Positions 20,901 through 33,350 of a stretch of 60,000 nucleotides of DNA are shown here, piece by piece. Position numbers and translations under genes: made by a program. Position 1 is the stretch's first letter. Every line of letters begins with the position of its first letter. The stretch is from Cryptomeria japonica (taxonomy: Eukaryota; Streptophyta; Pinopsida; Cupressales; Cupressaceae): the NCBI RefSeq assembly GCF_030272615.1, contig NC_081412.1, positions 20,315,932 through 20,375,931 of the forward strand. The letters run 5' to 3'. The notes under the pieces are model-generated. The model worked only from the letters and a program-made list of their open reading frames with translations. It was not told where the DNA came from and searched no databases.

Positions 20901-22837
20901 CTTCCCTCCACTCTTTTTGTCAATGTATGCTAGTTGACAACAGACCTCAATTAAAGCATAACTATCTAACACAAACTAGGGTAACTTGAAAGGTTCACCC
21001 TAAAAACTGCCAAATCGAATATAAGTGAACTCAGAGAATTGGATAAAATAACTACCATAAATACCGATGAATTCCATGGCCTCTGTTGTAAGCCTCTTAT
21101 TTGTGTTTCCTTGCAACTCGTAAACAAATCTCCCTACGAAAATGTCATTCCACCTCATAAAATTCTCTGCATACCTCTATTCTTGTAGGTGAGGATAATT
21201 TTCATATAGCTTTATTCTATCAATCTAGGGTTCATGATGCAGTCCATTCCAATGTTGGGTACATTCAAGCATATAAAACAAATATGATGACATAAAGAAG
21301 CCACTCATTCCTACAAACCTGTTCAGACTCTCATGCAAACTTTCTACAATTACCTGCCCCCAATCCAGATAGGCACTCCCATTCAACATGACTTAGATGT
21401 AGAAGTACATCCAGTCTTCCCAGTAGAAATCATGGGCATTCCCTTTTAACCTATTCAAAAGAATGACAATGTCCTGCACCTCGGTTATGAAGTGTTCTCT
21501 GGTAAGCGACCTTGGCAACCTAGACCCCTCTTTTTGAATCTTTAGTAACCAATTCCTAGCAATCACACTTTTATAAGTGCTCTTCTTCTTAGAGGAATGA
21601 ATATGATGTGCCAATAGTCCAGTCCTCATATGGCTCTTTATGAGGTATACCCATGGCTACCATTACAGTCTCTCTATCAATTTTTAACAACACTTCACCA
21701 TTGACATTCCTGATACATCTGTGCTCCACATCAAAACTATTCATACATTCTAGTACTAATTCTTGGCATGGTGCAGCAATGGGGAATGTGAAGGCCTCAA
21801 CCAAACCACTCTTCACTATTCTTTCCATTATTGAATTCTGAACTAGGTTTCTGGCTCTCTCTCAATAAAATTAGAGAGGTCTGTTAGAGCTAATGAAGTA
21901 TCTCGCATCTCTGGGAGTGAACTAACCAGGCAAGAAGTACGGCCTAGTTTTGGTAGGGTAGGCCTCATTATGGCCCTTTATTTCAAACAAGAAATTACAG
22001 GGATGCAATGAGTTCTATACATAGCAAAGGAGAACAAACGACATCTAGTTTCTAGAATAAGAAAATACAACAAAAGAGAAAATGACTAAAACTAACCTGG
22101 TCTCAATAGAAAATTCTTGAAAAGATTCTATGTGTAGACACAATACCTTAAATTTCTCCCACTTGCATTACTACTGAGGAAAATTCTAGAAACAATTGCT
22201 AGCTTTCGCAACAAAGATAGACAAAATCACACTCAAAACTTAGCTGGTTGTACTAATTAGGTAAGTTTGTGCGAGCTATCACCTGATTTGACATATAGCC
22301 TGACATGCATTTAATTTTTGGATCTTCATCACTCGACTCACGAATTATCATGATTGCTTGTCATAATTTTAGAAACTAACCTTTTGAATTCCCCGGAATA
22401 TTCTCTTTTCCCGCCACCACATTTACTTTATGATGCATGTATCAATTCTGCATAGAAAGTTTTGGTCTTTAAGAATTCAGACTTTCAACCTTGTATCAAG
22501 AACCAAAAGGTTCAAAGGTTCAAGTTCAAAAATGATAAATAACACAGAACAACACAAAACATGAACTATGCGACAAGCCAAATAACAATTAATGAGCAAA
22601 GACGAAACCAATGCATGACTAACTTTGAACCAACAAGTTAAAGAGCCTGCCTTATCATAGAACAAAGTCGCGAAGAGAAGTTCTTTAAAGCGTGTTTTAA
22701 CTTTGAACCTTGAACTTTTAAAAGGTTCAATGACTTGCATTCAAAGAAAGAAAATATATGATCGAAAGGGAAAAGAAAGACCAAAAGGCGAACCCCACGT
22801 TAAATTTTTTAGTGAAAATTGCGGGGGTGGACTAACA
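17950..22837 (-). repeat. Tat-1 3' LTR
   Basis: Begins TGTTGGTTAACAG and ends GACTAACA. Co-linear with 28806-33739 apart from small indels. Contains the left copy of the LTR ORF (about 19150-21968) and a TATAAATAG word at 18636. Confidence 0.92.
19150..21968 (-). pseudogene. LTR-embedded ORF, left copy
   Basis: Left copy of the long coding region described at 30014-32832. Readable blocks include MERIVKSGLVEAFTFPIAAP, VNGEVLLKIDRETVMVAMGI, IEVCCQLAYIDKKSGGKSGV, NVVKRTEKWLKEHHFKQKP and MEDMVNKCLGRTSNSKRLK. Its stops and frameshifts mostly differ from those in the right copy. For example, it reads PCQELV where the right copy has a stop. One stop, within LQE*RYA, is shared. Start chosen at the Met of MRPTLPK, because upstream of it the two copies differ by one base and lose a common frame. 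Confidence 0.72.
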
Positions 22838-23060
22838 TTGGCTCTGACTGGGGGCTGGGATGGTAAGGGATCAAGACATGAACCTCAAGATCTCTAGTTT
22901 CACAAACAAGCCTTATCAAAAGGACCAAAACAACAAACTAAACAAACCAAAACTTATGTACAAGACTCACGGGGGACTCTCGCTTACAATTGATATAACT
23001 TCAGATCCTACCTATTATAGGTCAGGGGAAGATCAGTACCATCTTGATATGCTAATTTGA
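22838..23060 (-). other. Tat-1 3' untranslated region
   Basis: Lies between the end of integrase and the 3' LTR. The expected purine tract next to the LTR is not obvious on the minus strand; the plus strand shows GACTGGGGGCTGGGATGG at about 22846-22863 instead. Confidence 0.5.
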
Positions 23061-24240
23061 AAGATTTAGGGCCTTTTACCTCCTAAATTACAAATGGTCC
23101 TTTCCATAATGATTCAAACTTCGCATGTGCCCCTTTTCGTTCTCTTCTTTTGTCCCAAAGAAAAACCTGATCGCCCAGCATGAATTTTCATGGCTTGGCT
23201 CACCTGTCAAATATTTTCTTGAATCTCATTTGATGTTTTGGAATCCGATCAACTATTTTATCCCTTTCTTCATCAATTCTCATCAAATACATAATCCTCT
23301 TCTCTAGAGAATCTTGAAAGTATCAATAATAGTCTGTAACTTTGAAGCTGCAAGTTCTAAGGGAAGTGACACCTGAGCCCCCATGCCATATACCAGTTCA
23401 AAAGGTGACATCCCTATAGATCTTTTTGGAGATGTACAATCTACCCAAAGAGCTTCATACAATTTTTTGTGCCACTCTTTAAAATTTTCACTCACCTATT
23501 TCTACATAATATTTATTAGATTTTTATTGCTCGACTCCGCCTGGCCGTTATCCTGAGGGTAATAATCTGAAGAGTGAGAAAGAGATATCCCATGATCATA
23601 ACAAAATAATGAAATCTCAGCAGAAGAGAAGTTCGTTGCATTATGAGCCACAATTTTTTAAGGAACTCCAAATCAAACCAGAATATTTTGTTTAAGAAAA
23701 CTACAATCAATCGCAGAAGTTGTCTTCCGCACTGGAATAGCTTCAACCCATTTGGTGAAGTTATTTGTGGCTGTCAGTATGTGTGTATGCCCAGCACTTG
23801 AGGTAGGCGACAAGGGACCTATAAAATCTAAACCCCATTATTTGAATGGTTGATCAATAACTACTAGTCAAAGAGGTAATGCTGCAAGTTGTGGCTTTCC
23901 TGTGAATAATTTACACTTTTCACACTTATCTACCCAAGCATATGCATCCTTAAACATACCTGGCCAATAATAAAAATTTATCAAGATTTTGAAGGCAGTT
24001 ACTGTTGATGAAAAATGACCACCACAGGCTTCATCATGAAAGTTCTTCAATAGTGACTCTTGAAGTGACTTATCTACATAGCACAAGAAGGTTCCATCCA
24101 ACCCCTTTTTGTACAACACATCATCAAAAAAAAAATATTTGGCAACCTTTAGTCTCAAGTTCCATTTTTTCTCTTGGAGAGAGATGCATTGGATAGTCCC
24201 CATAGGTCAAGTAGTATGCAACGTCTGCAAACTAGGAATC
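23060..24240 (-). pseudogene. Tat-1 integrase
   Basis: Integrase of the gypsy polyprotein. The zinc-binding domain shows HDEACGGHFSSTVTAFKIL and CEKCKLFTGKP (HHCC) near 23890-24060. The catalytic core is visible in other frames as WGLDFIGPLSPTS, VAHNATNFSS and YYPQDNGQAESSNKNL, so the second catalytic Asp (usually SDNG) reads His-Asn here. Next come MSPFELVYGMGAQVSLPLEL and a C-terminal piece with GDQVFLWDKRRERKG and FESLWKGPF, the usual end of Tat-group integrases. No chromodomain follows. Several stops and frame changes. Confidence 0.88.
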
Positions 24241-25500
24241 TTTAAGTCCAACAAATAAGACAAAGGGTAGCTCCTCAGTCATTTCATTCTTACTTTCTAT
24301 AATCAACTTACACAGGCCTTGTCCCCTCACTAGTTTTGTTGGTTGAATGTCCAAATTAAACTCATGTATCTTAGACACCCATGAGGCTCTATTGTTCATT
24401 CCTATATCCTATTGTGTAAAAATACTCTTGACTGTAGAATGTGGCACATAAACAACTACGTGAGAATGATGGATATAGTACCTAAATTATTTTACAGCTT
24501 TCATGATTGCATACACTTGCTTTTCCATCAAGGAACATTTTAGTTCATGTTTCTAAGGGGAACACTCATGCAGGATATTGGAACTTCTTCATTATCTTCA
24601 TTCTTTTGTTACAAAATTCCTGATATAGTATGCTCTGAGGTATAATAATAGATAATAAAATCCTTCTTAAAATATGGATTAACAAGAATAGGTGCCTAGG
24701 CAATGGCTTCCTTTATTGATTCAAATGCTTTCTTTCCTTCTTCATTCCATTTGAATGCTTGCTTTTCACTCATCAAGTTTACATTATATGTAGTGGTTTC
24801 TGCAAAATCTGGAACGAATCTCCTCGAAAAATTTACCTGCCAAAAGAAAGACCTGACTGCATTTCTATTCAATGGTAGACTTAGCTGTTGAATTGCCTTT
24901 ACTTTCTTGGGATCCACTCTTACTTCTTCCTTAGAGATGATGTGACCAAGTAATTTACCTTTTGTCACGCCGAATACTGACTTCTTTGTGTTCAATGACA
25001 CTCCATGTTCTCGGCACCTTTGCAACACTTGCCTCAAGTCTCTCAAGTGATTCTTTCTCCTCTTTGAGAAAACAATTAAATCATCAAGATATACAACAAT
25101 TATCTTATCTTTCAGATGACCAAAAGATAAGTCCATAGCCCTCTGAAAAGTCATCCCTACATTTATCAAACCAAATGGCATCCTATTATAGGCAAAAGTA
25201 CCCCAAGGAGTGATGAAAGCATTTTTATGTTGGTCACTTTCTGAAACACTAATCTAATTATAACCAAAAAAGCCATCAAGCATAGACATCATTTTAAAAC
25301 CTAAGACGGTTTGTAAAATATGACTCATAGTAGGTAATGGATAACTATCCTTGAGAATGACCTGATTCAGATTCCTAAAGTCCACACAAATTCTTATTTC
25401 TCCATTTTTCTGACAGACAGGGAAAATGTTGGTTATCCAAGTAGAATCATGAATAGGGTATATAATCCTGTCTTTCAACATTTTATATACCTCCTAAAAT
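24240..25500 (-). pseudogene. Tat-1 reverse transcriptase and RNase H
   Basis: RT begins with MLKDRIIYPIHDSTWITNIF and ICVDFRNLNQVILKDSYPLP, followed by MPFGLINVGMTFQRAMD and the catalytic VVYLDDLIVFS. The connection to RNase H has KLLGHIISKEEVRVDPKKV and FKWNEEGKKAFESIKEA. The gypsy RNase H that follows (24240-24690) is poorly preserved, with several stops. An in-frame stop separates 25254-25481 from 24696-25181. The product would synthesise element cDNA; this copy cannot. Confidence 0.9.
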
Positions 25501-26054
25501 ATTGCTTCAACTATTTTGGGGTTAAAATTTATAATCTTTTGTCGGAAAGGGCTCACCCCAGGCTTCAAAGGGATGTGGTGTTGAAATCTCCCTTCTCTTA
25601 AGTTCTTCAAGTCATCATAACACCAAGCAAAAATGTCTTTGTATTCCAACAGGAGAGTAATGAACCTTTCTTTCTCTGCAGGTGTGCAGCATTTTCCTAG
25701 ATTTATATACTTGGGATCTTCCTTAGTACCAATGTTGACTCTTTTGCAACCTCCAACATCTTGGACTGCAGGAATCTGTTCATCTTTTCTTTTCTTATAG
25801 GAATCATGGCGGTCAAAGAAACATTCTAAAGAGACCAATCCTTTAGGAATCTTATTCCCTTTTAATTGTATTACCCCATCACTTAAATCTCGAGCCCGCT
25901 CTAGTGAAAACTCTTTACATTCCGCATCTGATCCTTCAAAAAATGTAGCAGCAAATGTTTCTACACACTGCAAGAAGTTAATTTGTTTGTCATTTTCAAA
26001 GACCTGCCAAAACTCTAAATTATCAGGTACTCTAGGTTGATATATCAACTCCAC
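25494..26054 (-). pseudogene. Tat-1 spacer between additional RNase H and RT
   Basis: An open stretch of 186 residues leads into RT. It contains CKRVNIGTKEDPKYINLGKC, FITLLLEYKDIFAWCYDDL and HHIPLKPGVSPFRQKIINF. The latter two match the run-up to RT common in Tat-group elements ('YKDVFAWSYEDM' type). The N-terminal part (FWQVFENDKQINFLQCVETF) is not recognised. Confidence 0.8.
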
Positions 26055-26069
26055 TCAATAGGTATCATT

Positions 26070-26560
26070 TGTAGACTCAGGATGAGGGATCAATAAAGAA
26101 GCCGATACTGCTAAAGAATCAGCTTTGGAGTGTTGTTCCTTGGGAATGGCTTCAATAGAAAATGCATCAAAATATTCAATTTCATCCCAGACTCTATTTC
26201 GTTAATGTTTCAATCTCTCATTCTTCACATTGAACAATCCTCTGACCTATTTTCACGATCAACTCTGCATCTCCCTTAACCCGCAGAAGCTTTACTCCCA
26301 ATTTTTTCACTTTAGCTAATCCCAAAAACAAAGCTTCAAACTCAGCAGTATTGTTTGTGTTCTGGAATTTCGGTTTAAAAGAAAAATGAATGTGAATACC
26401 AAAGGGAGTAATAAGAACTACCCCTGTACCAAAACTTGATGTTGTACAACTCCCATCAAATTCCATCAGCCATAAATTTTCTTCTACCTTCGATTGCAAC
26501 ACACTTTCTGTAGCTTCATTATCAGATAAAATCATGTAATTTCCAAATTTGAGCCTTTCA
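26070..26560 (-). pseudogene. Tat-1 additional (archaeal-like) RNase H
   Basis: Second RNase H, of the kind acquired by the Tat group. It shows WLMEFDGSCTTSSFGTGVVL with the first catalytic Asp and NTNNTAEFEALFLGLAKVKK with the catalytic Glu. It continues with VKGDAELIVKIGQRIV (second Asp) and, after two stops, IPKEQHSKADSLAVSASLL with the terminal Asp. So all catalytic positions are still visible. It lies between protease and RT, whereas in Ogre-type elements it lies between RNase H and integrase. No second copy was found downstream of the gypsy RNase H. Confidence 0.85.
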
Positions 26561-26599
26561 ATCATCAGAGGGAAAAACAATGAACTTGGATTTAGGTTC

Positions 26600-27300
26600 A
26601 GGCTACAAAATGACTCGCTATTTTCCTATGGGAATGGTGTCTTGAGACCAATCCATCTTTATATCACCCCCTAAGTCTCTACAAAATGTGCGGCTTAGTA
26701 ACATGTCGTAACTTGCAGGGATGTCAGCTATTAAAATAGTTAGCTTGATTCTTTTATTCGGATGATCAGCAAGGACTACTTGAGCATTTTTTATCTGTCC
26801 TAATAGGAGTATTTACTTGGAGTCCATTGAATAACATCTGCCAAAGGTTTTTGTTAAGGATAATCCCAATGCCTTAGGTACTGTAGATGGCATAATATTA
26901 TCTGACGCACCTGAGTCTATAATATAGTTATTTAATTTATGACCATTTATGAATAATGATATATAAAAAGGCTCAGGTTTTGACTCTAGGATAGATAATG
27001 TATCATCAATTTGAAGGGATATTATTTTAGGGATAACTTAATGAGAAACAAGATGTGTTGACACATCACCTTGGGAAGACAATGTAGCATTACCTAACTG
27101 TTGTATCTCATTAGCTTGTAATACATTATTTCCTTTAACAAACTTAACTAGCCTATCCAGTTATTTAGGATTAATTTAAGGTATTCAGCTAGTGTAATTT
27201 GAATCCGGGAGGATTTACAAAACTCTACAATATCAAATGAACCTTCTATCTCTACAGATTTTATCAATTGAGGTTATTGAGGCTTATGATCATTATTATG
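26600..27300 (-). pseudogene. Tat-1 aspartic protease
   Basis: The minus strand near 26890-26940 reads NNYIIDSGASDNIMPSTVPK, a classical D-S-G-A protease active site. It is followed by ALGLSLTKTFGRCYSMDSK. Stops interrupt the surrounding frame. It would process the polyprotein. Confidence 0.85.
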
Positions 27301-27372
27301 AAATTTGGAAACAATGTCCTTACCTTTAGGATTCATAGCAGAGGATGAAGAAGCACCCTAAGGTTTTACATT

Positions 27373-28503
27373 TCATTGATTCCTTGTCAGCATAGTACAT
27401 GAAGGATCCTCCAAAGTAACCAAAATATTACCTCCTCTTTTTGAATCTGACTCGTACTCTAGGAAGTGGATTTCAGAGTCGCCATTTTGCCTAAAAGACT
27501 CTTCTTCACTTAATTCATTTAAAATGTCTTTCGAACTAATCCACTGTGCATAACACACCATTTCAAGACAAGAATTACCATCATGATCATTAGTAAGATA
27601 AAAAACATACATATTACCCTTTGATGGTGGAGCTTCAATTGCCAATCTTTGTTGGGTCGGGGTTAATTGCAAAGCTTTATTTCCAATTCCCATAGACTGA
27701 TTTGTATTCCTCCTTGGTATGTCTTGGTAAGGTGATGAATAAGATGTACTAGCTTTGGGTAACTGTCTTTTGAGTGTTATTACATCATTCATCAGTCTCT
27801 AAATTACAGGGTCTGAAGAAGTAGAGGGTTGCACATTGGGAACTTGTACTTCTCTCTTCCACTTACTCAGGAGTGATCAAGTCATCTTCCAACTCAACGA
27901 CAAGTGTTTTAACATCACTCAAAGTTGTAACTCTTTGTCTAAAATCAAGAAACCTATCTCTGAGGGCATAGAATTTATGAAAAAATATTTCAAATTATCG
28001 TCTAAGGGTTTCTTATTTATCGGAATTTTATGACCGATTTTATCAAATTTGGCTACGAAATCTCTCATAGATTCCAAAATTTCCTTTTTCAACTAGGCTA
28101 ATTGAGCCGAAAGAGAGTGCTCATCCTCATCTACCTTGAACCTAGCTTCAAATATTGTTTTCAAATCCTGACAGTTTGTTATTACACTGTTTGGCAAGTG
28201 ATAAAACCAATATGCAGCAGTTCCAGTTAATGTTTATACAAACAACCTTACTGCGACGTCTTCATGCTAGACAACTATTATATCACAGGAAACATTGAAT
28301 GCATTCAAGTGTTCATCAACTGTTATCTTCCCATCACCACTAAATTTTGGCAAGTGATCTCTCGCTCCTTTGGGTAAAGCAGTCAAATTTAAACCCAAAT
28401 TCAATGGACCTATTGTGGCCCCCCAAGGATTGTTCGTTGCCATTGGAAGAATGATATTGAGAGGTGTTGGGTTTATTACATTGGGTAAAGCAACACCATG
28501 CAA
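27373..28503 (-). pseudogene. Tat-1 Gag
   Basis: Gag of the retrotrans_gag family. From a start at 28503 it shows MATNNPWGATIGPLNL, LPKFSGDGKITVDEHLNAF and, after a stop, LTGTAAYWFYHLPNSVIT. It continues through EARFKVDEDEHSLSAQLA and KKEILESMRDFVAKFDKIG, the core capsid words of Tat/Ogre Gag. The C-terminal part (27373-27792) includes QRLAIEAPPSKGNMYVFYLT; I saw no clear CCHC knuckle. At least four in-frame stops. The primer site is about 280 bp upstream. Confidence 0.85.
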
Positions 28504-28784
28504 GGTTAGCGCTTGAAAAACTAAGGATATAGGGAGTGAAGGAGATGGAGAAGGAGGTCTACTTCTTGCTCGTCTCTTAGGTGAAAAGGACAGCTAAAAA
28601 TTTAAGTTTTGCAATTCTTGAAAAACAAAGTCAACTATTCCTTCACGCCTTTGAGACCTTGTATATCTTCTTGGATCTAGCCTATCTACAATGTAGAATT
28701 TTGATGGCACCCAAAAGATTCTTAAAGATTGACAATCCAATTCTTTGTATCATGTAACCAGGTGACCAATCTTATTATTTGACT

Positions 28785-28799
28785 CCCCAGCAGTCGCCA
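28785..28799 (-). other. Tat-1 primer binding site
   Basis: The minus strand reads TGGCGACTGCTGGGG, six bases inside the 5' LTR. It resembles the TGGCGAC... primer sites reported for Ogre/Tat elements (tRNA-Arg type); the tRNA assignment is from memory of the family. Confidence 0.7.
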
Positions 28800-30013
28800 A
28801 AAATCTATTGGTTAACAAATTTGGCTTTTCTTTATTTTTATTTATATCTTTTTTAAAAATAATTATGACTCGTGTATAACCTTCATGAAAAAGAAAATAT
28901 ACCAACAGTTGGATGAACCAAGTTTCGGTTTACCCTCTGCATTAGAGTGCAGCTCCTCGTAAGATATTCAATAAATTTTTATCCAGATCATTCAAGAAAC
29001 AATCACACTTTTCACCAAAAAGAGAGAAAGACTTTTACATTCATTTGTCAATACAAAAGAATGCAGAAAAATATTTATAAATAAGTGTGAAGCTCACAGA
29101 CTTCACCTCTGCACACACTCGTTCAATATAAAATTTACTTCACTCAAACTACTCAAAGTTACAAAAAATGTTGATCGATTCTCGCTCATGCCTCACAGAA
29201 CAAGGGGGATCAGAACCATCTAAACAACAACGAAGTACTTATTTAGACAAAGAGAATCAATGAATCTAAAGATTAAGAAAAAGTTGATAATGAAGAAAGC
29301 ATATTTAGCGCATAAGCATGTGTCCCAACAAAGATTGCTAATCTTTCAAACACACAGATTTGAAGATCGAACCCAAAATATTATTTCAATCAAAAACCAG
29401 AAAATATCTATATTGAAAATATAAAGAAAAACTTTGTTTGTTCCTTTTCCTACAATCAAAAATTTTCAAACCTTTTAAAAGACTTTTTCGACCATATAAA
29501 TAGCCCCCGGGCTATGATAGTTTGTTACAAATTAAACCAGAGTTAAATGATTAACTCTATCTCAAAGTTGAAGAATTTTAGTTTCTTAAAACTAAAAAGC
29601 AATAACTAAACTAAAAAAGCGGCATGAGCCACGAGAAACGAAGGCACGATCAGCCAACAACAGATGATGTGGCTTCAACTTGTTTGTCTTGTGATGCAGG
29701 AGTACTTTAAATGTTCCACCATTCCAGGTGAGTTGTTGAGAATTTTAAAATGAGTTGGTAATGTGGGAGGCCTACATGTAAAATATGTTACTTCCATACT
29801 TCTTTCTTTTTGCCTACCTATAGGACTTTACTCTTATGCATCTCCAAATGATCAAAGTAGACAACCAACATAGATTGGATTCTTATGACCTTTGAGAAGT
29901 CCTCAATTGTCAAGGACTTTGCTTCCTGAATCTGTTGTATTCGATCTTCGAACGCTTGCATCTAGAATCATCTATGATGAATCCTCAAGTGTTTTCTTAT
30001 CCACTCTCAGAAG

Positions 30014-32832
30014 CTAAAGGTCTATGCATTTCATGTCTTTTTGCATAGTGTCAGTCAACTCCTTCAGTTCTTTTAAAAGCTTGAGGAATTCCTCATGTCC
30101 TTGCTGAATGATTGAGTTACTCCACTGAATGTTTTCTTTGCAAACAAAGAGTATGTTGTCATCAAGGCCATGCACCATCTTCTCAACAAGGAATTTCATT
30201 ACCCCATATCTCTATGTATCTCTCATCTGCCCTAACATAGCCAGCCATTTACTTTTCTGCTTCTCTAAGACAACTATCTTTGTTTCTAACTCTTTCCCAA
30301 TAGATTCTACATTCTTGAACACTTTGACCAAATCAGAAATATAACTTGTTCCCTGTTGTGAGATTAATTCGATCCATTCACTAAAGACATATGTGATCAT
30401 TTGGCTCCTTTGAACCTGATCAAGTAACTTTTGATTCAAAGGTGATTTTGGTTCGAATGATAAAGAAACTTGGGAGAGAGGCTGAGGATTTGGATTATGG
30501 ATAGCATTAATATATTGGGCCATGTTTATTATAATTTGCCTCATCTCATTTTTATCTTTCTCATCCTTCCAAGTCCTCGTGAGAATCTTTTTAGCTAAAG
30601 ATTTCAAGTGTTTAAAATCAACAGCCCGAGAAGTTTCCCCTAGATTGACCTTTTCAATGATAAAGTCTTAGTAACATTCTCGACCTCTTTATCCGTCAGG
30701 GATCTAGCTACCTCTATAACCTAGTGTCTCGTTTTCTCATCCACATCGATCATGGTTTCTGTTTTGAGTCTTTTGGACTTTGAAGTCCTTCCTAGGCATT
30801 TGCTAACCATATCCTCCATTGTGATTGAAATAGGAATTACATTCCTCTTTTTGGTAAGTGAGGCACTCAGCCACTTAGGAGTGGTAGATGTTTCCTTTGG
30901 TAGTGGTGATTGTTGATTAATGGTGACAATAGCCATGGTATTCTCAGAATCTTCAGACTGCATGATTTCTTTTCCACTATCTGCAGCATCTGTGAGGGGT
31001 TGATCTTGCATTTGTGTATCCATTTCTTCTTGAGTTTCTTCCTCAGAATCTAAGTCCACTACCAATGAACTTGCCAGGGTTTTTCGGTTACTATTCCTAC
31101 TATGTGATCTGGTAACACGGGTGGAAGCTGAACCCATAGAAGACTCTCCTAGACTTCAATTTTTAGCCTTCTTCATCGTTTGTTTCCTTTCACATGCAAT
31201 ATCAATATTAACATTAGAATATGGAAGAGATGTTTGGGAAGCTGCATGAGTTCAACCAAATTTCTTATCCTTAGGTGCAGGAACAAGCTTTTGTTTGAAA
31301 TGATGCTCATTCAACCATTTCGCTATTCTTCTGATTACATTAAAGGTTCTGGATTGAATGCTATCGTCCCCTTTCCTACTCCAATTGATTTCTGGGATAG
31401 GATGTCCTTGTATCTTCTCATCAAACTCGGGGTAAACTAGTTCTTCATCTCCATCTTCTTGCACCCCAAAAACATTCATTGATAGGCCCATTGTGACAAT
31501 TTGCTGAGTTGTGAACCTTGACTAGAGCCTTCTTCGAACTTCAAACTCAATAGCGAAGTTCTCCCAATAATCCTCCAATTGAGGTTCATGCCGAAAATCA
31601 TTATCCACTTCTAAATTCTCTCTAGAAAATGCTCAACTATCAAATTTATATTTGACAACATACAGTTGCAGCTTGAACCTTTTGAATTCAAGTTTAAGGT
31701 TCAATGCGTCTAAAATAGATGCACAGCTATTGTGGCCAAGTTCTACAGCAAATACCACCCCGAACTTCCCTCCACTTTTTTTGTCAATGTATGCTAGTTG
31801 ACGACAGACCTCAATTAAACCATAACTATCTAACACAAACTGGAGTAACCTGAAAGGTTCACCCTGAAAACTACCAACTTGAATATAAGTGAACTGAGGG
31901 AATTGGATTAAATAACTATCATAAATGTCGATAAACTCCATGGCCTCTGTTGTTAGCCTCTTATTTGTGTTTCCTTGCAACTCGTAAACAAATCTCCCTG
32001 CGAAAATGTCATTCCACCTCATAAAATTCTTTGCATACCTCTATTCTTGTAGGTAAGGATAATATTCATACACCTTTATTCCATCAATCCAGGGTTCATG
32101 ATGTAGCCCATTCCAATCCTAGGTACATGCAAGCATATAAAACAAATATGATGACATAAAGAAGCCACTCATTCCTGCAAACCTGTTCAGACTCTCGTGC
32201 AATCTTTCTGCAATTACCTGCCCCCAATTCATATAGGCACTCTCACTCAGCATGAATTGGATATAGAAGTACATCCAGTCTTCCCAGGAGAAGGCATGGG
32301 CAGTCCCTTTTAACCTAATCAAAAGAATGGCAATGTCCCGTACCTCTTATGTGAAGTGTTCTCTGGTAAGTGGCCTCGATAACCTAGACCCCCCTTTTTG
32401 AACCATCAGTAACCAATTCCTAGAAATCACACTTTTATAAGTGCTCTTCTTCTCAGAGAAGAATGAATATGATGTGCCAATAGTACAGTCCTCATATGAC
32501 TCTTTATGAGGTATACCCATGGCTGCCATTATGGTCTCTCTGTCAATTTTTAATAGCACTTCTCCATTGACATTCTTGATACATCTGTGGTCCGCATCAT
32601 ACCTATTCATACATTCCATTACTAACTCCAATTATGGTGTAGCGATGGGGAATGTGGCGGCCTCAACCAAACCACTCTTCACTATTCTTTCCATCATTGA
32701 ATTCTGAACTTGGTTTTTGGTTCTCTCGAGAAAATCAGAGAGGTCTGCTAGAGCTAATGAAGTATCTCCCATCTCTCGGAGTGAACTAACTAGGCAAGAA
32801 GTGCGGCCTAGTTTTGGCAGGGTAGGCCTCAT
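30014..32832 (-). pseudogene. LTR-embedded ORF of about 950 codons, right copy
   Basis: A single minus-strand frame runs from 32832 to about 30721 with scattered stops, then shifts once and continues to about 30014. The N-terminal two thirds look globular: MERIVKSGLVEAATFPIATP, NVNGEVLLKIDRETIMAAMG, SWEDWMYFYIQFMLSESAYM, GRFVYELQGNTNKRLTTEAM, VCRQLAYIDKKSGGKFGVVF and RIAKWLNEHHFKQKLVPAPK. A Ser/Arg and acidic low-complexity stretch follows (RVTRSHSRNSNRK, DLDSEEETQEEMDTQ). After it come a basic motif (CLGRTSKSKRLK) and a helical, Lys/Glu-rich C-terminus (HEEFLKLLKELKELTDTMQK). I do not recognise it with certainty. The 'NGEVLLKIDRETIMAAMGIP' pattern faintly recalls plant mobile-domain/Athila ORF1-type proteins. 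It lies in sense with gag-pol. Confidence 0.75.
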
Positions 32833-33350
32833 TATGGCCCCTTTTATTTCAAACAAGCAATTATAGGGATGAAATGAATTTTATACACAACAAAGGAGAA
32901 CGAACGACAACTAGTTTCCAGAATAAGAAAATACAACAGAAGAGAAAATGACTGAAACTAACCTGGTCTCAATAGCAAATTCTTGAAAAGCTTCTAAGCG
33001 TAGACACAATACCTTCAATTTCTCTCGCTTGCATTACTACTGAGGAAAATTATAGAAACAATTGCTAGCTTCCACAAAAAAGATAGACAAAATCACACTC
33101 AAAACTTAGCTAGTTGTACTAATTAGGTAAGTTCGTGTGAGCTATTGCCTTATTTGACATATAGCCAGCATGCATTTAATTTTTGGATCACTTCATCACA
33201 CAACTCACGAATTATCATGATTGCTTGTCATAATTTTAGAAACTAATCTTTTGAATTCCCCAGAATATTCTCTTTTCCCACCAAGACATTTACTTTATGA
33301 TGCATGTATCAATTCTGCATAAAACTTTTCAATCTTTAAGAATTCAGACT

